Shown in pieces: positions 55,054 through 64,000 of a stretch of DNA of 64,000 nt. The stretch is from NCBI GenBank assembly GCA_913019975.1, contig CAJWBH010000006.1:1-64000 (forward strand), written 5' to 3'. Below the pieces are notes generated by a model. It was not told the origin of the DNA. It saw only the letters and a list, made by a program, of their open reading frames with translations, and did no database searches. Source of the stretch: Thalassolituus maritimus. GTDB lineage: Bacteria > Pseudomonadota > Gammaproteobacteria > Pseudomonadales > Oceanobacteraceae. Positions within the stretch are counted from its first letter, which is position 1, and every line of letters starts with the position of its first letter. A program made the position numbers and the translations under genes.

Positions 55054-56862
55054 TCAGAAACTATAGCGTCCAGTGAGCTGAGCATAGCGTCCCTGTGCTT
55101 CATAACCAGGTACAGTTTCGTACTCTCGATCGGTCAGGTTCTCGATGCGAGCAGTCAAACTGAAGTCCTGGAAAGCCTCCCAGGTTGCACTGAGGTTGAG
55201 CAGAACGAACGGAGCGATATAGCCGCCGGATCTCGATGGTGCCTGGCCTCGGTACTGGCTCTCAAGTGCACTCGATAGCTTGCCCGAAGTCCAACGTACA
55301 TTGAGCTTGGTTGCACGAATTGGACGACGCTCAATCAGATTTCCAGTGTCTTGATTCCGAGCTTCGGTCCACTCTTGAATCAGCTCACTGTTCCACGCGT
55401 CATCCCAGTTCTGAGCCCAGGTTACGCTCGCAAAATTAACGTAGCTTTCACCTAGGTTAACTGGATAAAACGCACTGTTTGATACGATCTGATTGTTAAA
55501 CAGGCTGCGCTGACCACTCACTGTGACAGAACCGCCAGCTGCAAAATTATCGTATGCGGCTGTGTAATCGACCGACCAGATGCGTGATGTTTCCGCCTTC
55601 AGATCTTCGTTTGAGTAATCGCCGAAGTCGCTTGCTGGATAGTAGAGGTCGTTAAACGTAGGAGCGCGGAAGGCTGTAGCCTGTCCGAAAGCCAGTTCCT
55701 GGTTGTCGGTCAGATAGAAGGCAACAGAGGTGTTAAACGAGCGGAAGCGGCCGTAGTTGCTGTTGTCGTCGATGCGAGCGCCAATTTCAGCGGCCAAGCT
55801 ATCGCTGCTGTAACGAACTCCAAGTAATCCGCCATGGTTGCGCTCGTTGTCTGTGTCGTACTCAACAGGACGCGTGAGTAGTTTAACCAAGCGAGTATCA
55901 GCAGCAGCCAGCAGGCTGACATGTTCAGTCAGACCAATAAGGGCCGTGATTTCTGCAACATCTTTGCGGCTACCAAACAACTGAGCATCGCCGCTGCGAG
56001 TAACACCGTTACCGTAGTTCCAGCTACGATCGTAGCCTCGACCGGCTCTGGCATTCAGCAGCAGGCCGTCAGTATTCAATGTGTAGCCGAGGTTCATAGC
56101 GCGATTATCGAAGTCGGCTTCGTCAGTACCGCCAAAGCTGTTGTCGTAGTCGTAAGATCCGCGGTTCACCTGAGCATCAAAATTTACGCTCTGCTGTTCC
56201 GAGATTGCATAACCGACACCGGCATTCAGACCGTTACGCTCGTAGCCATCGCGATCATTCTCTGTGTCGTTATTAATGTCGTAACCAGCTGAACGATCAT
56301 GGTTTAAATTCAGGTAGGTGTCGACATCGCCAAACTGGTGACGTGTACGCAGTGAGACAGCTTTCGTCTGGTTGGTGCCAACTGTTGCAGCCACTTCGTT
56401 CAGTGAGGTATCGAGACGTGTGATGATATTGATGACACCGGCTTGCGCATCCGCACCATATATAGCACTGCGGCTGCCTTTAATAATTTCGATACGTTCG
56501 ATCTGCTCCAGCGCAATTAACTGGACTTCTGTGGTACCGGAAGTGGCACTTCCGACACGCTGCCCATTCACCAGAAATAGTACCTGCTTGCCATCGAGAC
56601 CATTGATATAGAGGTTCGAAGAGTGAGGTACTCCTCCTGTTTTTGAAAACTGGAAGCCAGCTTTGCTCGCCAGTAAAGAGTACAGGTTGTTGGCACCTGA
56701 CGTCTCTATATCGTCACGATCCACTACAACGATTTGTGCACTATTGATGGAAGGTGCTGCAATGCGGTTAGCGATAGTGACGACATCGTCCAGGGTGTTT
56801 TCTGCGTATGACACTGTGGCGGTCATTAGTACGGCCGCAGTAAGGAGTGATTTTTTCATCAT
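55054..56862 (-). CDS. btuB: TonB-dependent vitamin B12 receptor BtuB
   Basis: This 602-aa outer-membrane receptor has a signal peptide (LLTAAVLMTATVSYA), a TonB box region (NTLDDVVTIANR), a plug domain (DRDDIETSGANNLYSLLASKAG; IEIIKGSRSAIYGADAQAGVINIITR-type signature) and a 22-strand barrel ending with aromatic residue (LTGRYSF). The B12 riboswitch directly upstream makes cobalamin or a corrinoid the ligand with good confidence. Two ATGs (56862, 56859) are adjacent. Confidence 0.93.
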   Translation of the reverse strand: MMKKSLLTAAVLMTATVSYAENTLDDVVTIANRIAAPSINSAQIVVVDRDDIETSGANNLYSLLASKAGFQFSKTGGVPHSSNLYINGLDGKQVLFLVNGQRVGSATSGTTEVQLIALEQIERIEIIKGSRSAIYGADAQAGVINIITRLDTSLNEVAATVGTNQTKAVSLRTRHQFGDVDTYLNLNHDRSAGYDINNDTENDRDGYERNGLNAGVGYAISEQQSVNFDAQVNRGSYDYDNSFGGTDEADFDNRAMNLGYTLNTDGLLLNARAGRGYDRSWNYGNGVTRSGDAQLFGSRKDVAEITALIGLTEHVSLLAAADTRLVKLLTRPVEYDTDNERNHGGLLGVRYSSDSLAAEIGARIDDNSNYGRFRSFNTSVAFYLTDNQELAFGQATAFRAPTFNDLYYPASDFGDYSNEDLKAETSRIWSVDYTAAYDNFAAGGSVTVSGQRSLFNNQIVSNSAFYPVNLGESYVNFASVTWAQNWDDAWNSELIQEWTEARNQDTGNLIERRPIRATKLNVRWTSGKLSSALESQYRGQAPSRSGGYIAPFVLLNLSATWEAFQDFSLTARIENLTDREYETVPGYEAQGRYAQLTGRYSF

Positions 56863-56964
56863 GATTCCGAATGGTTTTAATGGGCAACCAGTCGGCGGGA
56901 AAGAATAGGCGAAGGAGAGCCCTGGAGCTCACTTAGCACCTGTATCGCCCACCGCAATACTGTT

Positions 56965-57165
56965 GGTTCGGATTCAGGCCGGTATCCGGGCTGACGACTG
57001 AAACCCTGAAGTTCAAAGGATTTCCGGCATTGATGCCTTCCCATGCTATGCACAGTGGCGTTGTATCAATACCTGGTCGATCACCGTTGCGGGGGCAGCG
57101 CTGGGTTTGTTGTGAAACTCACCAGTCTTCCCGTTTAACTTCTGTCTGGTGGACAGAGGCACCTG
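56965..57165 (-). ncRNA. Cobalamin riboswitch
   Basis: On the minus strand the region contains, in order, an upstream stem (GGTGCCTCTG), GGGAAGACTGGTGAG-like core, CTGCCCCCGCAACGGTGA, GCCACTGT and GGGAAGG, then the B12 box AGCCCGGATACCGGCCT (plus positions 56976-56994). These are the conserved blocks of the adenosylcobalamin/AqCbl riboswitch class in their usual order. It lies about 100 bases upstream of btuB, so high B12 should repress the receptor. Confidence 0.95.
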
Positions 57166-57221
57166 AATTGCGGTGGAGAGTACTCGTGGTGACCGGTTTG
57201 GTCAAGTTGAGGGCAGGTTGG

Positions 57222-59165
57222 TCATCCGTTTTCTTCGGCGGGAAGGCACAACACAAAGCAGGCTCCGCCAAGCGAACTGCGCTGATAACGGAGGCGCCCC
57301 TGATGGTGTGATGTAACGATAAAATACGATACCGACAGCCCCAGACCTGTGCCGTCTCCGACTTCTTTCGTTGTGTAGAAAGGCTCGAAAATATGCGGTG
57401 CGACATCCGCAGGGATGCCCGGCCCATTATCTTCAATTTCCAGGCAGGTCATGTTGTTCTGACGGCTGGCTTTGATTTTCACCTTAGGGTGCCAGCCATC
57501 GCCGCCATCGTATTCTTCCAGCGCCTGTTGAGCATTGCGCAGCAGGTTCAGCAGTACCTGCTCAATCTCACTCGGCACGCAGTGTATCTGGGCATCGCCT
57601 GCGGCCTTGTCGATATCTAGGTCTATATGTTTCAGTGACAGATCGTTGTGCGCGATGTTCAGGGTAGTGTTGATCAGTTCAGTGATACTGATGTCGCGCT
57701 TCTGAAGGTGATCATTACGTGAAAACTGCAGCATATTGGCGACGATGCGAGCCGCACGCTCACCGGCGTTCTGAATATGATTAAAAAACTGATCAATGCC
57801 CCTTCCAGTAAGGTACTGATTCAGAATCTCCATACTTAACCCGAGTTCGTCAGCAAGGCGCTGATTTGCCGCCAGCCCCGGATCAAGTCGGCGCCGGGTA
57901 TTCTGTAAATTCTGAAGAATCGCCCCTAGCGGATTATTAATTTCGTGGGCCATGCCGGCAGCCAGCCCACCGACCGTCATCATTTTCTCGGTCTGTACCA
58001 TAACTTCTTCCATGCGCTGGCGCTGTGATACATCGTCAATGCGTATAACAAGACGCGCCTGTTGACCGCTGGGCAAAGGATACGCGAGCACATCGGTGAC
58101 CAGAATTTTGTCATCGAAGCGGATTTTTACCCGCTCAGATTTCACCAGATGGGGTGTTTCGCCGGGGTGCGTTGGCATCAGATTCAGCTTGCCCAACTCA
58201 GGTATCAGCTGCGCCAGAGGCAGGCCATTGAGTTGTGAATACTCCATGTTCAACCAGTCACCGGCCTGCTCGTTGCACTGCACGATCCGATTACGGGAAT
58301 CAAGCGCGAACAGGGCGGTGGGCATGGAGTTCAGGATACCGTCGAGCAGTGTCTGAGTGTTTTTCAGCTGCACTTCAATACTACGGCGGACGGAGACCTC
58401 TTTCGCCAGGTTTTCGTTCATCTGGCGGGTTTCCGTCGATAATCGTGTTGCGCGTAAACGGGCATGTTCTGCTTGCTGATGAGCTGTTTTCAGGTGCTGA
58501 GTGCGTTGATTGCGGCGCCAGAAAAGATCGTTCAACGCCTCGATCAGGGGGTGAAGGTCAGGATCTCTGAGTTTCAGGGTAATGCGGCCATCGTCGTCGC
58601 GAGTGTTGGCTTCGCGAATGTCTTCAAGCAAATGCATGTAGGGGGTCTGCTGCCACTGCCGGGTCATCAGATACAACATAAATACGAGCATCGCTGATAA
58701 GGTAACGATAACCAGGCTGGTGCTCAGGGTGTCCATGTAAAAGAAGCCTGGCAAGGAAACATCGTTCCTGATGAATAAATCGAACTCGTCTCCGAGAATG
58801 GCAAAGCGATATTCAAAGTAATCCTCTGGGAGAGGCTGAGCATGAAGATTGGACGCCAGAAGCGTGGGGCCTTCGCCTGAGTGGCTGTGCGCCAGACGTT
58901 CTCCACGCTCGTTGTAAAGCCCAGCCTCCTGAATCTGGTAGTGCTGTGCCATGTGATACAGGGTGGTCTGTACGGCCTGTAGCTTACCGGGAGAGGCTGC
59001 CATCTGGGCTTCAATGATATGCCCCATGGTGCGTGACAGGTCAGGCGCCAGATGTTCGCGGCCAATGCGTTCAGCGGCAATAACGTATGCGAGGGTTGCG
59101 ACCAGGATGATGCCTGAACAAACCAGTACCATGGCGAGCATCGATTTCTGTCGCGCCAACATCAT
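57222..59165 (-). CDS. PAS-domain sensor histidine kinase
   Basis: This 647-aa membrane kinase has TM1 (about 9-30), a periplasmic domain (31-145), TM2 (about 147-167), a HAMP-like linker and coiled coil (170-270), a PAS domain (about 270-385), HisKA with H407 in GMAHEINNPLGAILQNL and a complete HATPase_c: N box LLNLLRNAQQAL, G1 EIEDNGPGIP, F box HIFEPFYTTKE and G2 GDGTGLGLSVSY. It is active by sequence. There is no response-regulator gene next to it, so it is an orphan; panE is upstream (25 bases) on the same strand. Confidence 0.9.
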   Translation of the reverse strand: MMLARQKSMLAMVLVCSGIILVATLAYVIAAERIGREHLAPDLSRTMGHIIEAQMAASPGKLQAVQTTLYHMAQHYQIQEAGLYNERGERLAHSHSGEGPTLLASNLHAQPLPEDYFEYRFAILGDEFDLFIRNDVSLPGFFYMDTLSTSLVIVTLSAMLVFMLYLMTRQWQQTPYMHLLEDIREANTRDDDGRITLKLRDPDLHPLIEALNDLFWRRNQRTQHLKTAHQQAEHARLRATRLSTETRQMNENLAKEVSVRRSIEVQLKNTQTLLDGILNSMPTALFALDSRNRIVQCNEQAGDWLNMEYSQLNGLPLAQLIPELGKLNLMPTHPGETPHLVKSERVKIRFDDKILVTDVLAYPLPSGQQARLVIRIDDVSQRQRMEEVMVQTEKMMTVGGLAAGMAHEINNPLGAILQNLQNTRRRLDPGLAANQRLADELGLSMEILNQYLTGRGIDQFFNHIQNAGERAARIVANMLQFSRNDHLQKRDISITELINTTLNIAHNDLSLKHIDLDIDKAAGDAQIHCVPSEIEQVLLNLLRNAQQALEEYDGGDGWHPKVKIKASRQNNMTCLEIEDNGPGIPADVAPHIFEPFYTTKEVGDGTGLGLSVSYFIVTSHHQGRLRYQRSSLGGACFVLCLPAEENG

Positions 59166-59190
59166 ATGAACCGGCTTCCTTTTCTGCGCA

Positions 59191-60120
59191 TCACCATGCT
59201 GCCTCCAGGGCAGAAATTGATTGGTACAGACTTTCTGTCAGCGGTGCATTCAGTCCATTTTGTCTTGCATGCTGCAGTAAGTACCCACAGATATAAGGTA
59301 ACTCAGTTCGGCGCTGATGCAATACATCCTGAAAGGTTGACGATTGATTCTGAGCCGTTGCTGCAGCTACTTTCTCTGCCTGTTGTTGAATATCGAAACC
59401 GGTTTTCCAATTCAGTTGATTAAACAGTGTCGCTACTTCACTGCTGAGGGCGTTGAAGTCGCTACGCTTTTCTGAACTGGTCAGCAGTTCACCATTACGA
59501 CAGCGATAGTGTGCAGTCAGTGGATTGATGATGGCATTGATGGCCAGCTTCTCGTGCAGGACCTGTTTTATTTCGGTGGCCAACTTCATGGCGGGTGGGA
59601 GTTGAGCCGTTCCAATGTCTCCTGACAGCTGCCAGCGTCCTGCCACTGTCTGCCCCTTACCAGCGTAGATAACGGTTCCGTTATCCGCCTTGTAGGCGCC
59701 TTCTGTGGATGAAGCTACCCAGAGTTCAGCGCTGATTCTATTCTGTTTTAACCATGCAGAAGCTTCTTCCTGCTGCCCCATTCCGTTCTGAAGCAGAAGA
59801 ATCCGGGAAGTGTTTTTAAGGTGATCTTTAAGATCACTTAAAATCTCTAATGTTGCAGCTGCCTTGGTTGTAACAATCAGCCAGTCGGCCTCTTCGCCAC
59901 GCCAGAGGGGAGCGGAAAACGTGTCGACCTTGGGAGGGGTATCTGAGGCGCTGGCGGATGTTTGTAAAGAGAACTCTGTCTGTTGCCGGCGGTTGTGCGT
60001 AAAGAGCGCCTCAAAGCGACAGTGCCATGCTATCAGGGTGCCCAGAGCACCAAGACCCGCGACTACAATACGCAGGCGCTCGGTAGAACTCTGGGCGGTA
60101 TGAATATCGATATTCGTCAT
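59191..60120 (-). CDS. panE: 2-dehydropantoate 2-reductase family protein
   Basis: This 309-aa NADPH-dependent enzyme of pantothenate synthesis has the Rossmann motif VVAGLGALGTLIAWH (residues 19-33) at the N-terminus, WLIVTTKAAATLEIL, LLLQNGMGQQEE and the catalytic Lys in HEKLAINAIINPLTAHYRCRNGEL. It would reduce ketopantoate to pantoate. A 17-residue polar N-terminal extension precedes the fold. The histidine kinase gene follows closely on the same strand, with no functional reason evident. Confidence 0.85.
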   Translation of the reverse strand: MTNIDIHTAQSSTERLRIVVAGLGALGTLIAWHCRFEALFTHNRRQQTEFSLQTSASASDTPPKVDTFSAPLWRGEEADWLIVTTKAAATLEILSDLKDHLKNTSRILLLQNGMGQQEEASAWLKQNRISAELWVASSTEGAYKADNGTVIYAGKGQTVAGRWQLSGDIGTAQLPPAMKLATEIKQVLHEKLAINAIINPLTAHYRCRNGELLTSSEKRSDFNALSSEVATLFNQLNWKTGFDIQQQAEKVAAATAQNQSSTFQDVLHQRRTELPYICGYLLQHARQNGLNAPLTESLYQSISALEAAW

Positions 60121-60135
60121 AATCCGATTATATGA

Positions 60136-61212
60136 CTACTGATTCACAACGTCCTTACTTTCTGGCTTGTCGGCGTCTTCCGCAGTGTCAGCGGGGGCAA
60201 TGGAACCGTTTTCTTCGCTGTCGGCGGAGGCATCATCAGTCGGAGTATCAGCGGGAAGTTGGTTTTGTGGAGACGCACTGGGTGAATCCGCAGGCGACCA
60301 GAGCGCACTCAGTTTATCGAGAAGCGACTGGGGGTGATCTGCGGGAATCCCTCGCAACCAAAACGGAATGGTGCCTTCATCTTCGTCCAGCAGCTCAGCA
60401 ATGGTTTCATTGCTGAGCTGGCGTTTTTCCAGTAACCAGGCGACCAACGGCATCAGGCGCTGGTACTGTCGTCTGAACGATGAGTCCTGCAATGATTCCA
60501 GTGTAATCCCAAAGCGGCCGGCGATGAGTTGCAGGGCGTCGTCCCTCAGTCGCTTCAGTTCATTTGCGCTGCGTCCGGGTTGATTCATTTCAGCGCGTGC
60601 CTGCTGTTTCTCAGCCAATGCGGGGCGACCAAACAGAAGAAATTCCGGGTGGTTGCTTTCATTGAGATTGAGCTGTGTCACGTGCGGTGTATTCATAAGT
60701 GATTCGTAACGCAGCGAGCGGTTGTGCCGGGTCTGACAGAGCTGATTGAGCATGCGTCCACAGTCGATCCAGCCTGGCGGATTCAATGAGCGATAGTGAT
60801 GATCGCTGCTCCACGAATACATGCTGGCATCAGGTACCAGATTTCTGCTGACAGGTAGCTGGTGGAGGGTAATGATGAGATCAGCGAGACACGCCTGCTC
60901 GTCAACGAGAACCGGACTGATCTCTTCTGAAATGACGGCCTTGTGGGCATCCCAGAGGCGTTCGTGCTGGTCAGTGAAGGCATCGCGTATATCGTCGATA
61001 ATACCGGGCCAGTCGCGCTGACAATCAAGCACGCAATGAATCTCGTGATCGAAGAATACGTAGGCGAGGAGCGTTGATCCTTCAATATGACTGAGCAGCT
61101 GAGCAGCATAGTCGTACTCAAAGACAGAGCGGAATATCGCTTGCTGTCGGGCTCCGGTTAGCCGGAAGTAATAGATTCCCGGGCCATGCAAAGTTTTCTG
61201 ACGATTATCCAT
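60136..61212 (-). CDS. Domesticated Y1-transposase-like (RAYT-type) protein, catalytic residues lost
   Basis: This 358-aa protein follows the layout of IS200/RAYT-like Y1 transposases: HGPGIYYFRLTGARQQAIFR, then LLAYVFFDHEIHCVL where the HUH motif should be (here His56-x2-His59, not His-U-His), then DLIITLHQLPVSRNLVPDA-MYSWSSDHHY (111-140), which lines up with the usual Y-I-x-N-P...YPWSSh segment but with the catalytic Tyr replaced by Leu. The C-terminal part (about 215-290) resembles the DnaA-like helix-turn-helix of longer RAYT proteins, followed by an acidic tail. No flanking inverted repeats are seen. It may be an old transposase kept for DNA binding. Function is unknown. Confidence 0.6.
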   Translation of the reverse strand: MDNRQKTLHGPGIYYFRLTGARQQAIFRSVFEYDYAAQLLSHIEGSTLLAYVFFDHEIHCVLDCQRDWPGIIDDIRDAFTDQHERLWDAHKAVISEEISPVLVDEQACLADLIITLHQLPVSRNLVPDASMYSWSSDHHYRSLNPPGWIDCGRMLNQLCQTRHNRSLRYESLMNTPHVTQLNLNESNHPEFLLFGRPALAEKQQARAEMNQPGRSANELKRLRDDALQLIAGRFGITLESLQDSSFRRQYQRLMPLVAWLLEKRQLSNETIAELLDEDEGTIPFWLRGIPADHPQSLLDKLSALWSPADSPSASPQNQLPADTPTDDASADSEENGSIAPADTAEDADKPESKDVVNQ

Positions 61213-61388
61213 GCGTTGCTCTCAATATGCCTGTTCAGCGACCTGGGCTACTCAATGCCTTGAATAGTGGTGCAGATATGCTTTAAGACTAGTGCGTTTA
61301 GCAAGTTTCGCCAGTCTCCGGGCGGGGCGTTTCTTTGCAATATCTCAGACAGCGCGGTATATATGGCGACATTTACAGGAGACTCAAT

Positions 61389-61874
61389 ATGCCATCCTTT
61401 GACGTAGTATCAGAAGTAGATAAGCACGAAGCACAGAATGCCGTTGATCAGGCGAACCGCGAACTGAGTACCCGTTTCGATTTTCGTGGTGTCAGTGCCA
61501 GCTTTGAGCTGAAAGATTTTGTTGTCACTATGATCGCTGATAACAACACTCAGCTTGATCAGATGAAGTCTATGCTGATCAGCGCCATGATTAAGCGCTC
61601 TATCAAAGCGAACTGCCTCGAATTTTCTGATCCTCAGGGAACTGGGAAACAGGTGAAAATTCTGGCAACCATGCGTCAGGGGATCGATAAAGATCTGGGC
61701 CGGAAGATAGCTAAGCTGATTAAAGACAGCAAGATTAAGGTTCAGGCCAGTATCCAGGGCGATACCGTGCGGGTGCAGGGTAAGAAACGCGATGATCTGC
61801 AACAGGTTATGGCGATGCTTCGTGGCGAAGAATCCATCGATATGCCACTGGCATTCAAGAACTTTAAAGACTGA
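61389..61874 (+). CDS. yajQ: YajQ family nucleotide/c-di-GMP-binding protein
   Basis: This 161-aa protein, beginning MPSFDVVSEVDKHEAQNAVD, is a tandem ferredoxin-like fold of the YajQ/DUF520 family, with STRFDFRGVSASFEL and IQGDTVRVQGKKRDDLQ. Homologues bind cyclic di-GMP and, in Xanthomonas, control transcription with a LysR partner. The ATG at 61389 has AGGAG upstream; 18 in-frame residues upstream are discarded. It is followed after 5 bases by the AmpG-like permease. Confidence 0.95.
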   Translation: MPSFDVVSEVDKHEAQNAVDQANRELSTRFDFRGVSASFELKDFVVTMIADNNTQLDQMKSMLISAMIKRSIKANCLEFSDPQGTGKQVKILATMRQGIDKDLGRKIAKLIKDSKIKVQASIQGDTVRVQGKKRDDLQQVMAMLRGEESIDMPLAFKNFKD

Positions 61875-61879
61875 TATTT

Positions 61880-63199
61880 ATGAGCGGGATGCCGCTGACG
61901 CAGCTGCTACGTGAACCTCGTCTGCGGATGATCTTTTTATTAGGCATCTGCAGTGGTTTTCCCTGGGTTCTGATTGGCTCGGCAATGACTGGCTGGCTGA
62001 CCGATGCAGGTTTGTCCCGTACCAGCATCGGGCTGTTTGGTTCTATTTTCTTCGTATACGCCATTAATTTTCTTTGGGCGCCGCTCGTCGACGGTTTTCA
62101 GCTGCCTGTTTTCAGGCGTTTAGGTGACCGCAAATCCTGGATTGTGTTTCTGTTGCTGGTAATGACACTGGCATGTTGGGGCATCAGTCAGATTTCTCCG
62201 CAGGCCAGCATGGTCTGGCTGAGCATATTGGCCATGACGATTGCACTGGCATCAGCGACCTGTGACATCGCTATTGATGGATTCAGGGTAGACAGTTTCG
62301 ATCCAGAAGCTGAAGAGGCACTTATTCCCTATGCCGCGGCGTTTGCTACCAGCGGCTGGTGGACGGGGTACAGCTTGCTTGGTGCTGCGGCGTTTTATAT
62401 GAAAGGTCTGTCGTCGATGGACTGGGCCGATGTGTTTTTCTATCTGGCCATGTTTTGTCTCTTTATTACCGCGTTAGTGACGGTATTAGTGGAACGAGAC
62501 AATCGCCGTCGCGAAAAACTCGAGAGTCGTGTTTCTGGCCTGAGCCTAAGCGCACAACTTCAATTCACCCTGATTGAACCTTTCCGGGCGTTGCTCAGCC
62601 GTTATGGCAGTACGATAGTACTTTTACTGCTCTCTTTCTTGTTTACGTTCAAAATGGGCGAGGCATTCCTTGGACGTATGTCGATTACCTTTTACAAGGA
62701 AATTGGCTTTACCGATGCTCAGATTGCCACCTATTCGAAGATGGTGACCTGGTGGGTGACCATCGTTTTCAGCCTGATAGGTGCGTATTTTAATCAGAAA
62801 CTGGGTATTTTCAGGGGGCTACTGATCGGTGGGTTGGCGATGGCCGGAACCAATCTCCTGTTTGCGTGGATTGCCGTTACCGGGCCGCTGGAGAGCCTCT
62901 ATCTGTTTGCGGTGATTGCAGATGGATTCACCAGCGCATTTGCGACCGTGGTACTGGTCAGCTTCGTAACTCTGCTGACTGACCGGGTATTTTCAGCGAC
63001 TCAGTACGCTTTGCTGGCATCGATCGCGAATTTTGGCAGGACGACAGTGTCAGGTGCCAGCGGTTATGTGGTCGATTACCTCAACGGTGACTGGGCGACC
63101 TTCTTTGTATTAACCACCCTGATGGTCTTACCGAGCCTGGTGATTCTCTGGTGGTTGATTCGTCTGTTGCAGGCCCGCAACTTCTTGTCCCGTGACTAA
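61880..63199 (+). CDS. AmpG-like MFS permease
   Basis: This 439-aa major-facilitator protein of the AmpG/PAT type has about twelve membrane helices; diagnostic segments are LLGICSGFPWVLIGSAMTGWLTDAGLS, FLWAPLVDGFQLPVFRRLGDRKSW and ATCDIAIDGFRVDSF. AmpG imports anhydro-muropeptides for cell-wall recycling; the Slt70 homologue in this window produces such molecules. The start GSMPL region is close to yajQ, and the two may be co-transcribed. Confidence 0.9.
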   Translation: MSGMPLTQLLREPRLRMIFLLGICSGFPWVLIGSAMTGWLTDAGLSRTSIGLFGSIFFVYAINFLWAPLVDGFQLPVFRRLGDRKSWIVFLLLVMTLACWGISQISPQASMVWLSILAMTIALASATCDIAIDGFRVDSFDPEAEEALIPYAAAFATSGWWTGYSLLGAAAFYMKGLSSMDWADVFFYLAMFCLFITALVTVLVERDNRRREKLESRVSGLSLSAQLQFTLIEPFRALLSRYGSTIVLLLLSFLFTFKMGEAFLGRMSITFYKEIGFTDAQIATYSKMVTWWVTIVFSLIGAYFNQKLGIFRGLLIGGLAMAGTNLLFAWIAVTGPLESLYLFAVIADGFTSAFATVVLVSFVTLLTDRVFSATQYALLASIANFGRTTVSGASGYVVDYLNGDWATFFVLTTLMVLPSLVILWWLIRLLQARNFLSRD

Positions 63200-63210
63200 G
63201 AGCGTAGCAC

Positions 63211-64000
63211 TCAGTGGAAGTCGTGCGACTGTACTTTCAGCCGCTCCAGTGAACCACTCAGATCGAGTAGCCGGTATGCAATCATATGGGTAATGCCGCT
63301 TTCGGGGTCTTGCTCAACTTTTCCGTATACCTGTAGTAACCGTGCATGAATCAAAGTATCCAGCTGACGTTTTGCCGTAGCCAGCCAGACCACAATATTC
63401 GAGCAACCGGTTTCATCTTCGAGCGTAATAAAGGTCACGCCTGCTGAGGTTCCGGGGCGTTGGCGACACGTGACAATACCGCTGATATAGCTTTCGTCTC
63501 CGTGTTTCAGTTGTTTTAAACCTTCTGCTGTCACACTGTTCCCTAAGAGACCCTGTTCACGCAGGACTTCCATCGGATGGCGTCCAAGCGTCACGCCCAG
63601 ACTCTGATAATCTTCCAGTAGATTATCGACTTCATCTGGCGCTGCCAGCTCCCAGGCTGTGGCTTGTGAAAGGTTCTCAAGAAGGTCGGGTTGATAAGAT
63701 GCCGCAGCGGGTTCAGCGGCTTGCCAGCGTGCATGGTAACGATGCTCACTGAGGGCACCGAATGCACCTGAAGAAGCCAGCGCCTCACGCTCTTTGCGAT
63801 TGAGCTGAGCAGCCTGGGTGCAGTCAGAAATGCTCTTGTATCCTGCTTCCGGACGCGCTGCTAACAGTCGCGTCGCTGCATCCTGATTCATACCTTTTAC
63901 CAGACGAAGGCCAAGTCTGACTGAGCCATCAGGAAGTGCTTCGTGGTCCCAGTGGCTGTGATTAACATCGACCGGGTGAATCATAACCTTATGGTGTCGC
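63211..64000 (-). CDS. dnaE2: Error-prone DNA polymerase DnaE2, C-terminal part (cut by window edge)
   Basis: About 260 codons of the 3' end are inside the window; the frame is still open at base 64000, so this is partial at its 5' end. It contains PVDVNHSHWDHEALPDGSVRLGL, the helix-hairpin-helix region (AARPEAGYKSISDC), LGRHPMEVLREQGLL and an OB-fold (GIVTCRQRPGTSAGVTFITLEDETG), as in DnaE2 (ImuC). DnaE2 acts in SOS mutagenesis with ImuA and ImuB, which would be expected further right. It is convergent with the AmpG-like gene. Confidence 0.93.
   Translation of the reverse strand, partial: RHHKVMIHPVDVNHSHWDHEALPDGSVRLGLRLVKGMNQDAATRLLAARPEAGYKSISDCTQAAQLNRKEREALASSGAFGALSEHRYHARWQAAEPAAASYQPDLLENLSQATAWELAAPDEVDNLLEDYQSLGVTLGRHPMEVLREQGLLGNSVTAEGLKQLKHGDESYISGIVTCRQRPGTSAGVTFITLEDETGCSNIVVWLATAKRQLDTLIHARLLQVYGKVEQDPESGITHMIAYRLLDLSGSLERLKVQSHDFH

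Overview
The window reads as chromosome of a marine-type gammaproteobacterium. The gene order bamD<>rluD-pgeF, dusB-fis-purH, prmA next to aroQ, a LapD/LapG pair, coq7, split pntAA-AB-B, a Slt70-like transglycosylase and a B12-riboswitch/btuB unit fits Oceanospirillales (Thalassolituus/Oceanobacter-like). The genus is an inference from memory, not a measured match. Most of the window is dense housekeeping DNA, with one short accessory stretch at about 24.4-26.6 kb.

Layout. 0-6.5 kb: a membrane-anchored FMN glutamate-synthase-like protein, malate:quinone oxidoreductase and the three-gene transhydrogenase operon. 6.5-11.2 kb (minus): an overlapping four-gene light-response/DNA-repair operon with three different photolyase/cryptochrome proteins and a small DUF2256 zinc protein, behind an operator-like set of 8-bp repeats. 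11.2-18.5 kb: a LysR regulator divergent from a five-gene acyl-CoA/alcohol/aldehyde oxidation operon. 18.5-24.3 kb: a cold-shock gene with a long leader, bamD, rluD-pgeF, and ilvI-ilvH behind a leader that may encode an attenuation peptide.

24.4-26.6 kb is the most unusual part: AT-rich integron-type gene cassettes with no integrase in view. One cassette carries a protein resembling the Tse2 ADP-ribosyltransferase-like toxin and, 1 bp downstream, a 74-aa acidic protein resembling its immunity protein Tsi2, followed by a well-formed 108-bp attC site. A cupin cassette and a secreted MepA-like peptidase follow.

26.6-33.5 kb: small hypothetical genes, yjdM, a YqjD/YqjE-like envelope operon with an AI-2E-type permease, coq7, and a 7TMR-type hybrid kinase whose ATP-binding domain looks degenerate. 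33.6-42.1 kb (minus): purD, a 73-bp-arm inverted repeat, purH, fis-dusB, a very acidic DUF3426 protein, prmA and aroQ (accBC are absent from their usual place). 42.2-54.9 kb: lapG-lapD, a PCu(A)C copper chaperone, cytochrome c4, 5-oxoprolinase, a lipoprotein, a protein with a redoxin remnant, an old yellow enzyme, slt and grxD. 55-64 kb: btuB under a cobalamin riboswitch, a PAS histidine kinase, panE, a catalytically dead Y1-transposase-like protein, yajQ, an AmpG-like permease and the 3' part of dnaE2, cut by the right edge.
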